Source: JBBSNV01 sp964458605
GTDB lineage: Bacteria; Pseudomonadota; Alphaproteobacteria; Reyranellales; JAQSWP01
Assembly (NCBI GenBank): GCA_964458605.1
Contig: CAYWLS010000020.1
Location: 1-64,000 of the forward strand
Reading direction: 5' to 3'
Length of the DNA: 64,000 nucleotides
Part shown: in pieces, positions 57,069 through 64,000 of the stretch
How positions within the stretch are numbered: the stretch's first letter is position 1
Layout: every line of letters begins with the position of its first letter
The notes under the pieces: generated by a model
What the model was told of the DNA's origin: nothing
Databases searched by the model: none
Seen by the model: the letters and a program-made list of their open reading frames with translations, nothing else
Program-made: the position numbers and the translations under genes

Positions 57069-58172
57069 TCACAGCGCGAACGCGGCCGCGTCCTGTTCCC
57101 TGAAGGTGAGCCCCAGCCCCGGAGCCGACAGATCCGCTGCGATGGCGCCGCCGCGCGGCACCGGCGCGCCGTCGAACAGCATCGCCTCGATGCGCGCGTG
57201 ATCGTGGAACCACTCGATGTTCTTCAGCCGCGGCGCGGCGCAGCACACCGGCAGGTGCAGCGCCGGCGCGGTATGGGCCGATAGCGGCAGCATATGGGCG
57301 TCGGCCAGCGCCGCCGCCTTGAGAAAGCCGGTAACGCCGCCGCAGCGCGTGGCGTCGGCCTGCAGCACGTCGACCGCCTGCGCTTCCAGCATGCGGCGGA
57401 AATAGAACGGGTCGTAGCCGTATTCGCCGGCCGCGATATCCAGGCCGGCGGGCGTGCGGTCGCGCAGCAGGCGCAACCCTTCGAGGTCGTCACTCGACAC
57501 CGGCTCCTCGAACCAGGTGACGCCCAGCCCGGCGAATTCCGCCGCGAACCGCAGAGCCTGCTTGCGGTCGAGCGCGCCATTGGCGTCGACATAGAGCTCG
57601 GCCGCACCGATCGCCTCGCGCGCCACCTGCACCCGCTTCCTGTCGCGCTCGGGCTGGCTGCCGATTTTCATTTTCACGGCACGACAGCCCCCGCGCTCGA
57701 CCCAGCCGCCCAGTTGCCGGCGCAGGCGATCGTCGTCGTAGCTGGTGAAGCCGCCGCTGCCATAGATCGGCACGCTGTCGCGCGCCCGGCCCAGCAGGCG
57801 GGCCAGCGACAGGTCGAGCAGCCGCGCCTTGAGATCCCACAGCGCCACGTCGACGGCGGAGATGGCGCAGGCGGCGACGCCGCGCCAGCCGATATTGCGC
57901 ACCGCCCCGACCATCGCCAACCACAGGCGCGGGATGTCGAAGGCATCCTGCTCCGACACGCATGGGCGCAGCACGTCGTCGATCACTCGGCAGGCGGCGG
58001 CACTGGCGTAGCTGTAGCCAAGGCCCTGGCACCCGCCCGCGTCGATCTGGACCAGCACCATTGTGGTGCTGTCCCAGGCGATGGTGCCATCGGCCTCCGG
58101 CGCGTCGGTCGGAATGCGAAAGGCGCGGGCGGTCAGTCGTTCGATGCGCGGTCTCGATCCGGCCACGATCAC
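57069..58172 (-). CDS. Enolase-superfamily enzyme (mandelate racemase/muconate lactonising branch)
   Basis: Abstracts a proton alpha to a carboxylate to racemise or dehydrate an acid sugar or related acid. The 367-residue protein has RAVKMKIGSQP (K-x-K acid-base pair), the metal ligands in YVDANGALD, WFEEPV and IAAGEYGYD, and late SAHTAPALHLP providing the second catalytic His. The GTG start at 58172 overlaps the TPP-gene stop (GTGA) and fits the codon use. The precise reaction is unclear. The frame stays open upstream through the TPP gene, but that part is a shadow on the same strand. Confidence 0.85.
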   Translation of the reverse strand: MIVAGSRPRIERLTARAFRIPTDAPEADGTIAWDSTTMVLVQIDAGGCQGLGYSYASAAACRVIDDVLRPCVSEQDAFDIPRLWLAMVGAVRNIGWRGVAACAISAVDVALWDLKARLLDLSLARLLGRARDSVPIYGSGGFTSYDDDRLRRQLGGWVERGGCRAVKMKIGSQPERDRKRVQVAREAIGAAELYVDANGALDRKQALRFAAEFAGLGVTWFEEPVSSDDLEGLRLLRDRTPAGLDIAAGEYGYDPFYFRRMLEAQAVDVLQADATRCGGVTGFLKAAALADAHMLPLSAHTAPALHLPVCCAAPRLKNIEWFHDHARIEAMLFDGAPVPRGGAIAADLSAPGLGLTFREQDAAAFAL

Positions 58173-59926
58173 ACCAGTTCGCGAACCGTGTCCGATGCGA
58201 TGGTCATGGCGATCTTGCCGCGCGCCGGCGTGCCCTTGACCAGCGCCTCGGCCAGATGCGTCATCTGCCGGAGCGTGGCCTTGGGCGGCATGGGCGGCTC
58301 GTTGGGATCGACCACGGCCTCGATCACCGCCGGCCCCGGTTTGGCCAGCGCCTCGCGCAAGGTCTCGGCGCAGCGGGCCGGATCGTCGATCGTATAACCG
58401 GCCACGCCGAAGCCCCTGGCCACCGCGGCGAAATCGATCGGCTGCAATTCGCAGACATATTCCGGATTGCCCAGGAACACGAGCTGCTCCCACTTGATCT
58501 GGCCCAGGGCGTTGTTCTTGATCACCACCAGCTTGACGTTGAGGTTGTATTTGACGCAGGTCGCCAGCTCGCCGATCAGCATGGTCAGCCCGCCGTCGCC
58601 GACGAAAGCGACGACCTGGCGCTCGGGATAGGCCACCGCCGCCGCCACCGCGTAAGGCAAGCCGCAGGCCATGGTGGCGAGGTTGCCCGAGCAGGAGAAC
58701 CTCATGCCGTCGCGGATCATCAGGTGCCGCGCCGCCCAAGTCGTGATGGTGCCCGAATCGGTGGAGATAATGGCATCGTCCTGCAGCAGCTTGTTCAGCT
58801 CGTGCGCCACGACCTGCGGCTTCATCGGCTTGTCCTGCCTTGTGCCGCGCTCTTCCATCAGCGCCTGCCAGTCCTTGACACCGGCCTGGGCCTTTTCCAG
58901 GAAGGCCCGGTCCTCGCGATAGCTCAGCCGCGGCAGCAGCGCTTCCAGCACCTTGCCGGCGTCGCCCACCAGCCCGGCCTCGACCGGGTAGCGCAGGCCG
59001 ATGCGCTGGGGATCGAGCTCGATCTGCACCGCATGCGCCTGGCCCGGCTTGGGGTAGAATTCGATATAGGGGAAGTTGCTGCCGGCGATCAGCAGGGTGT
59101 CGCAATCCTCCAGCGCCTCCTGCGACGGCTTGGTGCCGAGCAGGCCGATGCCGCCGGTGCAATAGGGGCTGTCGTCGGGCAGCGCTCCCTTGCCCAGCAG
59201 CGGCTTGATCACCGGCGCGCCCAGCCGCTCGGCCACCGCCGCCAGCGCCTCGCCGCAGCCCAGCGCGCCGCGCCCGGCCAGGATCGCCGTCTTCTTGCCG
59301 CCGTTGAGCAGCGAAGCGGCGCGCGACAATTGTTCCTCGCTCGGCATCTGCGCCGACACCGCCATCACTTCGGAGACGTGATGCGGGATGTTGCGTTCGG
59401 AGCGGGTACGGCTGCGGACCGGTTGCGACTGGATGTCGACCGGCATCGTCACATGCGCCACGCCGTGATAGGCCAGCGCCGTGCGGCAGGCCAGCTCGAC
59501 GGTGTTCTCGACATGGTTGGGGCCCATGATGCGCGCGTTGTAGACCGTCACGTCCATGAACAGCTTGTCGAGCTCGACGTCCTGCTGCGTATAAGTGTGC
59601 AGCAAGTCGTGGAACTGCAGCCCGGTGATCGCCAGCACGGGCTGGCCGTCGAGCTTGGCGTCGTAAAGTCCGTTGAGCAGATGAATCCCGCCCGGACCCG
59701 AGGTCGCTATGCAGACGCCGAGCCGACCCGTCCACTTCGCATAGGCGCAGGCGGCGAAGGCGGCCGCTTCTTCGTGTCGCACCTGGATGAAGCGGATCTT
59801 GTCCTGGCGGGTCCGCAGCGCCTCGATGATGCCGTTGATGCCATCTCCCGGAATGCCGAAAATTATGCCTACATTCCAATCGATTAGCGTCTCCACCAGG
59901 ACGTCGCCGGCAGTCGGGGTCGCCAT
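58169..59926 (-). CDS. Thiamine-diphosphate-dependent enzyme, pyruvate-oxidase/acetolactate-synthase-like
   Basis: A 585-residue TPP enzyme with three domains. The N-terminal pyrimidine-binding domain has FGIPGDGINGIIEAL and the catalytic Glu in VRHEEAAAFAA; the C-terminal PP domain has VAFVGDGGLTMLIGELAT with metal ligands (GDGG ... N/ALGQIKWEQ). Family members oxidise or condense pyruvate or decarboxylate other 2-keto acids; the reaction is not specified by the sequence. First gene of the operon with the enolase and YdiJ-like genes, with a GGAGGCAAG ribosome site. Confidence 0.87.
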   Translation of the reverse strand: MATPTAGDVLVETLIDWNVGIIFGIPGDGINGIIEALRTRQDKIRFIQVRHEEAAAFAACAYAKWTGRLGVCIATSGPGGIHLLNGLYDAKLDGQPVLAITGLQFHDLLHTYTQQDVELDKLFMDVTVYNARIMGPNHVENTVELACRTALAYHGVAHVTMPVDIQSQPVRSRTRSERNIPHHVSEVMAVSAQMPSEEQLSRAASLLNGGKKTAILAGRGALGCGEALAAVAERLGAPVIKPLLGKGALPDDSPYCTGGIGLLGTKPSQEALEDCDTLLIAGSNFPYIEFYPKPGQAHAVQIELDPQRIGLRYPVEAGLVGDAGKVLEALLPRLSYREDRAFLEKAQAGVKDWQALMEERGTRQDKPMKPQVVAHELNKLLQDDAIISTDSGTITTWAARHLMIRDGMRFSCSGNLATMACGLPYAVAAAVAYPERQVVAFVGDGGLTMLIGELATCVKYNLNVKLVVIKNNALGQIKWEQLVFLGNPEYVCELQPIDFAAVARGFGVAGYTIDDPARCAETLREALAKPGPAVIEAVVDPNEPPMPPKATLRQMTHLAEALVKGTPARGKIAMTIASDTVRELV

Positions 59927-60074
59927 ATCTTGCCTCCACGGGAATTCGATGCGAGCCAGACCGGGCGCAAGGACGGCGCGGCGCGATTGCGTCGGCGGCT
60001 ATTGGGGAACCGCATCGCCCCGCCAAGGGTTCCATAAGCGACAGCCCGCCGCGGCCGCTGACGGAGGAGCCAAG

Positions 60075-60521
60075 GTGCAAAGCAAATTGTTGAACCGCGA
60101 AGAAGGCGGCCAGCGCAGTTTCGTGCTGGTGCTCGAGACCGGCGACGAAGTGATGTCCTGCCTGCGCCGGTTCGCCGACCAGGAGAAACTGGGCGGCGCG
60201 CAGTTCTCGGGCATCGGCGCGTTCAGCGACGCGGTGCTGAAATATTTCGACTGGGAATCGAAGACCTATCTCGACAATCCGGTGCGCGAGCAGGCGGAAG
60301 TCGCCTCGCTGATCGGCGATGTCGCCATCGCGCCCGACGGGAGCCGGGCAATCCACATCCATCTCGTGCTCGGGCGACGCGACGGCACGGCGCTGGCGGG
60401 GCATCTCGGTCAGGCGCATGTGCGGCCGACGCTCGAGCTGGTGTTGACAGAGCAACCGGCCCATCTGTGCAAGAAGCACGATCCGCAAAGCGGGCTGGCG
60501 CTGATCCGGCCGGAGGGCTGA
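60075..60521 (+). CDS. PPC/DUF296 domain protein
   Basis: A 148-residue small protein of the plant-and-prokaryote-conserved (PPC) fold. It begins GTG with GGAGGAGC upstream and has SFVLVLETGDEVMSCLRRFADQEKL, GGAQFSGIGAFSDAVLKYFD, cited as QFSGIGAFSDAVL, and IHIHLVLGRRDGTALAGHL, whose histidines are the likely metal site. In bacteria the family is annotated as DNA-binding by analogy with plant AHL proteins; a small-molecule or metal role is equally likely. Co-transcribed with the ASRT-like gene 1 nt downstream. Confidence 0.85.
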   Translation: MQSKLLNREEGGQRSFVLVLETGDEVMSCLRRFADQEKLGGAQFSGIGAFSDAVLKYFDWESKTYLDNPVREQAEVASLIGDVAIAPDGSRAIHIHLVLGRRDGTALAGHLGQAHVRPTLELVLTEQPAHLCKKHDPQSGLALIRPEG

Positions 60522-60522
60522 C

Positions 60523-60915
60523 ATGGCTGCACGCAAAAGCACGGCCGCGCCCGGCGCCACGAGCTGGGCCATCGCCGAAGGCTATATCCCCGGCCAGAGC
60601 ATGAGCGACGATCCGGCGCTGGTCTCGCACGAGACCGCCTGCATCCTCAACGCGGGGGACCAGGACGCCGAGATCGCCATCACCCTGTTCTTCGAGGATC
60701 GCGATCCGGTCGGACCCTATCGGGTGACGGTGCGCGCGCGGCGCACCTTGCATCTGCGCTTCAACGACCTCGACGATCCCGCGCCGGTGCCGCGCGACAC
60801 CTCCTATGCCTCGCTGATCCAATCCAGCCAGCCGATCGTGGTGCAGCACACGCGGCTGGATTCGCGCGATCCGCATATCGCGCTGCTGTCCACCGTCGCT
60901 TTTGCCCAACGCTGA
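60523..60915 (+). CDS. Sensory-rhodopsin-transducer-like (ASRT family) protein
   Basis: A 130-residue beta-rich protein of the family named after the Anabaena sensory rhodopsin transducer. Family landmarks: WAIAEGYIPG, SHETACILNAGDQDAEI, LFFEDRDPVGPYRV, RRTLHLRFNDL and IVVQHTRLDSR. Most members are not next to rhodopsins and were predicted to bind sugars or other small molecules, or DNA. No rhodopsin is in this window. The neighbouring PPC, enolase-superfamily and TPP genes suggest a ligand-binding role in acid-sugar metabolism. Confidence 0.82.
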   Translation: MAARKSTAAPGATSWAIAEGYIPGQSMSDDPALVSHETACILNAGDQDAEIAITLFFEDRDPVGPYRVTVRARRTLHLRFNDLDDPAPVPRDTSYASLIQSSQPIVVQHTRLDSRDPHIALLSTVAFAQR

Positions 60916-60949
60916 AGGAAACATCGTGCCACAGCCAAGGGCGGCGAGA

Positions 60950-61190
60950 CGGGCGGCGAAACCGTCGTGACACCGGCGCTGCGGCCGGGATGGGCCGCGC
61001 CACCGCGCACCGCTTCGCCCGCGCTGGCGCGCGGCTGGGACTGATCGCCCGCGACCAGAAGGCGAGGCGGTACGGCAGGAAGGGCAATCCCTGGCGGCAC
61101 GGCGCTGCCGATCGCGGCCGGCGTCGCCTATGCCGACGCCACATTCGCCGCCGCCCGGCGCTGGGCCGGCCGCCCAGACGATAGCGCCGG
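60950..61190 (+). pseudogene. Degraded short-chain dehydrogenase (SDR) gene
   Basis: Fragments of an SDR can be read in shifting frames. GETVV (60,952-60,969) is followed, after a missing base, by TGAAAGMGRATAHRFARAGA and RLGLIARD (60,972-61,055), the cofactor-binding motif of an SDR. A further frame shift leads to LPIAAGVAYADATFAAARRW (61,106 on), which matches the strand and helix normally following. The catalytic Ser and Y-x-x-x-K part is not found before the tRNA. Remnant only, no function expected. Confidence 0.6.
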
Positions 61191-61285
61191 CGCCTGTAGC
61201 GCCGACGCCGCGGCGCGGCCGGGGCGTCGAGCCGCTTCCAATTCCGCATCACTTCGTGCTTCATTCGGCCGCCCGAAGGAGCTTT

Positions 61286-61374
61286 GCGGACGTGGCGAAA
61301 CTGGTAGCCGCACACGACTTAAAATCGTGAGGTCCTAACCGACCGTGCCGGTTCGAGTCCGGCCGTCCGCACCA
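61286..61374 (+). tRNA. tRNA-Leu (anticodon TAA), CCA encoded
   Basis: Acceptor arms GCGGACG (61286-61292) and CGTCCGC (61364-61370) pair fully. The anticodon stem CACGA/TCGTG encloses loop CTTAAAA with anticodon TAA; the long variable arm (type II) fits leucine; T arm GCCGG-TTCGAGT-CCGGC is canonical. Discriminator A at 61371 and genomic CCA at 61372-61374. Confidence 0.95.
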
Positions 61375-61381
61375 CCATTGC

Positions 61382-61406
61382 CTTCCATTGTACAACGCAA
61401 TGGAAG
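61382..61406 (+). terminator. Hairpin after tRNA-Leu
   Basis: CTTCCATTG and CAATGGAAG form a perfect 9-bp stem with a 7-nt loop just after the tRNA. No T tract follows, so it may be a terminator or a 3' processing signal. Confidence 0.45.
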
Positions 61407-61502
61407 CCTGGACATCGCCGGCGCGCCGGACGCCATACGCGGTCCAGCCACAAGCCGATCACCTGGATCGGCTTTCTGCCGATAGAGATTTCGTGATCGA
61501 CG

Positions 61503-61520
61503 CGTGACCGAACCGTCACG
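61503..61520 (+). promoter_or_regulatory. Inverted repeat upstream of the bufferin operon
   Basis: CGTGAC-CGAACC-GTCACG is a perfect 6-bp palindrome with a 6-bp centre, about 105 nt upstream of the precursor gene start. The GAACC inside resembles the -35 of ECF sigma factors. It may be a regulator site or part of the promoter; unproven. Confidence 0.4.
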
Positions 61521-61623
61521 AGCGTTTGACTTCTTAGTGTGTGGGGCGCTTGCGATGATCGTCGGCGACAAGATCGTCGCAGACATTCTTGTCCGATGAG
61601 CAACACCCCGAGGGAGCTTTACG

Positions 61624-61872
61624 ATGAACGTCAGAAAGACCAGCCTCGTTCTCGCCACCGCCGCCGCCGCCATGTTCGCGGCCGGCACCGTCACCACCGT
61701 CGCTTTCGCCGATGACGGCGTGAAGTGCATGGGCGCCAATGCCTGCAAGGGCCAGAGCGCCTGCAAGGGCGGCCAGAGCCCGGCCAAGGGCCAGAACGCC
61801 TGCAAGGGCCAGGGTTGGGCGCCGGCCAAGGATGCGGCGGCCTGCACCGCGGCTGGCGGCAAGGTCGGCTGA
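61624..61872 (+). CDS. Bufferin-type RiPP precursor, Cys-rich
   Basis: An 82-residue exported peptide: signal peptide with cleavage after FA at residue ~29, then a mature part with five cysteines (35, 41, 47, 60, 74) in KC-x-G-x-NAC-KG-x-S-AC-KG style repeats, very rich in Gly, Lys and Ala. This is the pattern of BufA2-type bufferin precursors, copper-binding RiPPs whose cysteines are changed to thiooxazoles by the DUF692 enzyme encoded next. Start ATG 61624 with GAGGGAG upstream. Copper buffering is established for the family and inferred here. Confidence 0.75.
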   Translation: MNVRKTSLVLATAAAAMFAAGTVTTVAFADDGVKCMGANACKGQSACKGGQSPAKGQNACKGQGWAPAKDAAACTAAGGKVG

Positions 61873-61990
61873 TAACGCCACCGCGCGGAGCCGATCGGCC
61901 TGGCGCCACGGTGCCGGGATCTCCGGGCGCCCCGTTAACGCGGCGGCGCCCGGTTGCTTTTGGTTTTGCTCGAGGGTGTTGAGGACAGCG

Positions 61991-62839
61991 ATGGCAAATC
62001 CCGGAACGGTCGCCGGTTTCGGCCTGGGCCTGCAGCCCGACCACTACGAGGACATCCTGGCCGGCCCGCGGCGGGTCGACTGGTTCGAGGCGATCTCGGA
62101 AAACTACATGGTGGGCGGCGGCAAGCCGCTGCACTATCTCGACCGCATCCGCGCCGACTATCCGATAGTGATGCACGGCGTGTCGCTGTCGATCGGCTCG
62201 ACCGATCCGCTCAACCGGGACTACCTGCGCGACCTGAAGAAGCTGGCCGACCGCATCGAGCCCGAATGGTTCTCCGACCATCTGTGCTGGACCGGCGTGC
62301 AGGGCCGGAACATGCACGACCTGCTGCCCCTGCCCTACACCGAGGAGGCGCTCGCGCACGTGGTCGACCGCGTCAGGCAGGTGCAGGACCGTATCGGCCG
62401 GCCGATGCTGCTGGAGAACGTTTCGAGCTACGTGACCTTTGCCCAGTCGGCACTGAGCGAATGGGATTTCCTGGCCGAAGTGGCGCGGCGCGCCGACTGC
62501 CACATCCTGCTCGACGTCAACAACATCTATGTCAGCGCCTTCAATCACGGCTTCGATCCGCGCGCCTACCTGGCGGGGATCCCGATCGAACGGGTCAGGC
62601 AGATCCACCTCGCCGGGCACAGCAACTACGGCGACCATATCATCGACACCCACGACCAGGAGGTGATCGACCCGGTATGGTCGCTCTATGCCGACGCCAT
62701 CCGCCGGCTGGGCCCCGTCGCCACCATGATCGAGCGCGACGCCAACATCCCGCCCTACCAGGATCTGGTCGACGAACTGGGCCAGGCCCGCAAGGTCGCG
62801 GCGACGGCGCTGGCCGGGCGCCAGGAAGCGGCGGCATGA
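61991..62839 (+). CDS. DUF692 RiPP-maturing enzyme (BufB/MbnB-like)
   Basis: A 282-residue TIM-barrel enzyme that uses iron to oxidise cysteines of a RiPP precursor. It begins VAGFGLGLQPDHYEDIL and WFEAISENYM, and carries likely metal ligands in HGVSLSIG, SDHLCW, ENVSSYVTF, DVNNIYVSAFNH, HLAGH and DTHDQEV, the family set of His, Asp, Glu and Asn. The next gene starts inside its stop codon. The preceding gap of 118 nt has no gene. Confidence 0.87.
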   Translation: MANPGTVAGFGLGLQPDHYEDILAGPRRVDWFEAISENYMVGGGKPLHYLDRIRADYPIVMHGVSLSIGSTDPLNRDYLRDLKKLADRIEPEWFSDHLCWTGVQGRNMHDLLPLPYTEEALAHVVDRVRQVQDRIGRPMLLENVSSYVTFAQSALSEWDFLAEVARRADCHILLDVNNIYVSAFNHGFDPRAYLAGIPIERVRQIHLAGHSNYGDHIIDTHDQEVIDPVWSLYADAIRRLGPVATMIERDANIPPYQDLVDELGQARKVAATALAGRQEAAA

Positions 62840-63618
62840 GCGCCCTGCCCAAGCTGCAGAACGCCTTCCAGGCCTACCTGCTGGGCCGGAGCGACGACAT
62901 CGTCGGTGCCGTCAACGACGGCGACAAGGCCAAGCGCGACCTGCTGCTGTCGGTCTATCGGCACGGCTACCTGTCGCGGCTGCAGGAATGCCTGGGCAAC
63001 GATTTCACTGGCCTGCGCGCCATGCTGGGCGACGACGCCTTCGCCGAGCTGACCGCCGCCTATGTCGAGGCGCACCCCTCCCGCTACGCCAATGTCCGCT
63101 GGCTGGGCCAGGACATGGCCCAATTCATCCGCCGCCATCGGCCCACGCAGCATCGGACCGATCTGGCCGAGATGGCGCAATTCGAGTGGGCGTTGGGCCT
63201 GGCGCTGGATGCCGCCGACGACGCGGCCATGGCCATCGAGGAACTGATCGGCCTGAGCGGCGAGGAATGGGTCGCCCTGACCGTCAGGCCGCGCGCCAAC
63301 GTGCAGCGGCTTACCCTGCAGACCATGGCGCCCAAGGCCTGGCTGCAGCAGGAGAAGGCCGCACCGGGTAGCCTGGAGGTCGCCGCCGCCGAGCGGCCGG
63401 TAGACTGGCTGGTGTGGCGCAAGGATATCGACCCGCAGTTCCGATCCATGGAACCGGACGAGGCCTGGGCATTCGACGCCGCCGCGTCCGGTACCGGCTT
63501 CGCCGAGCTGTGCGAGGGACTTGCCCGCTTCATGCCGGCCGACCAGGCGGCAGCGCGTGCCGCAGGCCTGCTGCGGGCCTGGATCGATGCCCGCCTCCTC
63601 CTGCCGCGCACGGCCTGA
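62836..63618 (+). CDS. DUF2063 RiPP partner protein (BufC-like)
   Basis: A 260-residue protein with the DNA-binding-like DUF2063 N-terminal domain (LQNAFQAYLLGRSDDIVGAV, cited as FQAYLLG, and VYRHGYLSRLQECLGNDFTGL) common to all bufferin and DUF692 clusters, where it is thought to bind precursor and enzyme. It ends in a second helical domain. Overlaps bufB by 4 nt and the following gene by 1 nt. Confidence 0.85.
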   Translation: MSALPKLQNAFQAYLLGRSDDIVGAVNDGDKAKRDLLLSVYRHGYLSRLQECLGNDFTGLRAMLGDDAFAELTAAYVEAHPSRYANVRWLGQDMAQFIRRHRPTQHRTDLAEMAQFEWALGLALDAADDAAMAIEELIGLSGEEWVALTVRPRANVQRLTLQTMAPKAWLQQEKAAPGSLEVAAAERPVDWLVWRKDIDPQFRSMEPDEAWAFDAAASGTGFAELCEGLARFMPADQAAARAAGLLRAWIDARLLLPRTA

Positions 63619-64000
63619 TGGCCTTCATCGAGGATCTGAGCTGGGTCGAGGTCAAACGGGGCATCGACGCCGGGCTGCCCGTGCTGATCCCGATCGGCGC
63701 GACCGCCAAGGCCCATGGGCCTCACCTGCCGCTGCAGACCGACTACCTGACGGCGCGGGCGCTCGCCGCGCGCAGCGCCGCCGCTTACCGGCTGCTGGTA
63801 GCGCCCGGGATTGGCCTTGGCCACTACCCGGCCTTCACGCCCTTCGCCGGCAGCCAATCGGTCGCCGCCGACCTGTTCGAAGCGATGCTGACCCAGTCGA
63901 TGGCGCTGCTGATCGCCCAAGGCGCGCGCAAACTTGCCCTGTTGAATACCGGCGTTTCGACCGAGCGTCCGGTCGATGCCGCGGCCGCCGCGGTGCGCGA
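63618..64000 (+). CDS. Creatininase-family protein, N-terminal part (cut by window end)
   Basis: Metal-dependent amidohydrolase-like family that includes creatininase and FAPy deformylase. About 127 residues are visible: LSWVEVKRGIDAG, then IPIGATAKAHGPHLPLQTDY, a variant of the usual GATEQHGPHLPLGTD metal site with the extra Ala-Lys and the Glu missing, and GIGLGHYPAFTPFAGS instead of the normal GxSxEHxxFPGT. The start overlaps the bufC stop (TGATG), so it is co-transcribed. The departures from the metal site may mean a changed function. Confidence 0.7.
   Translation, partial: MAFIEDLSWVEVKRGIDAGLPVLIPIGATAKAHGPHLPLQTDYLTARALAARSAAAYRLLVAPGIGLGHYPAFTPFAGSQSVAADLFEAMLTQSMALLIAQGARKLALLNTGVSTERPVDAAAAAVR

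Noticed and set aside
57069..60572. A continuous 1167-codon leftward frame including the enolase gene
   Set aside because: Only the part after the GTG at 58,172 encodes recognised enolase sequence; upstream it is the shadow of the TPP gene in another frame, which has its own start, ribosome site and motifs. Not a fusion.

Overview
The window is GC-rich (roughly two thirds G+C by eye) bacterial chromosome. An alphaproteobacterium fits best: recA has an alphaproteobacterial N-terminus and a GTTC-N7-GTTC type LexA box, dksA is the cysteine-poor alphaproteobacterial form, and an LHR/PdeM/exonuclease/ligase repair set is present. The gene repertoire suggests a Rhodospirillales- or Reyranella-like soil or water organism, but the genus cannot be fixed from the sequence.

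Layout. 1-6,430: 5' half of recA with an SOS-type promoter, a trehalose operon (otsB, GH15 glucan hydrolase, otsA), dksA, a DUF3553 gene that seems to lack a normal start codon, and mobA. 6,526-13,919: a fumarylacetoacetate-hydrolase-family hydratase, a polysaccharide O-acetylation-like module (two SGNH proteins, an MBOAT acyltransferase, a small membrane protein), an LLM flavin monooxygenase with its MarR regulator and a 16-bp palindromic operator, and a secreted lectin-like protein. 14,035-23,103: ligase-associated DNA-repair genes (pdeM, lhr, exonuclease, ATP-dependent ligase) with two TPR proteins between pdeM and lhr.

Two strikingly AT-rich insertions sit in the repair region. At about 18,945-20,480, between lhr and the exonuclease, is an ApeA-like HEPN protein (a predicted abortive-infection defence nuclease). 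At about 23,110-25,380, just after the ligase, is a two-gene cassette of a three-cysteine Gp37/Gp68-family (DUF5131) protein and its three-Cys-motif partner TcmP, followed by a KTSC-domain gene remnant. These are the clearest horizontally acquired, accessory parts of the window and its best candidates for a poorly described system.

25,456-42,936: an FadH-like flavin/Fe-S reductase, GNAT, HIT and moaA genes, a branched-chain-type ABC transporter with a fused permease-ATPase, NAD kinase, an AbrB-family membrane protein, an SDR and an acyl-CoA synthetase, a class III aminotransferase and an FAD oxidoreductase. 43,113-53,859: a compact leftward urea superoperon, urtABCDE-ureDABCEFG, which takes up urea and splits it into ammonia and CO2. 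It begins at a sigma-54 type promoter and its UreB and UreC are joined in one open frame. 54,113-60,915: a YdiJ-like flavin/Fe-S dehydrogenase, an enolase-superfamily enzyme and a TPP enzyme, divergent from a PPC/DUF296 protein and a sensory-rhodopsin-transducer-like (ASRT) protein. 60,916-64,000: an SDR pseudogene, tRNA-Leu(TAA), and a bufferin-type RiPP operon (Cys-rich precursor, DUF692 enzyme, DUF2063 partner) running into a creatininase-family gene cut by the window end.
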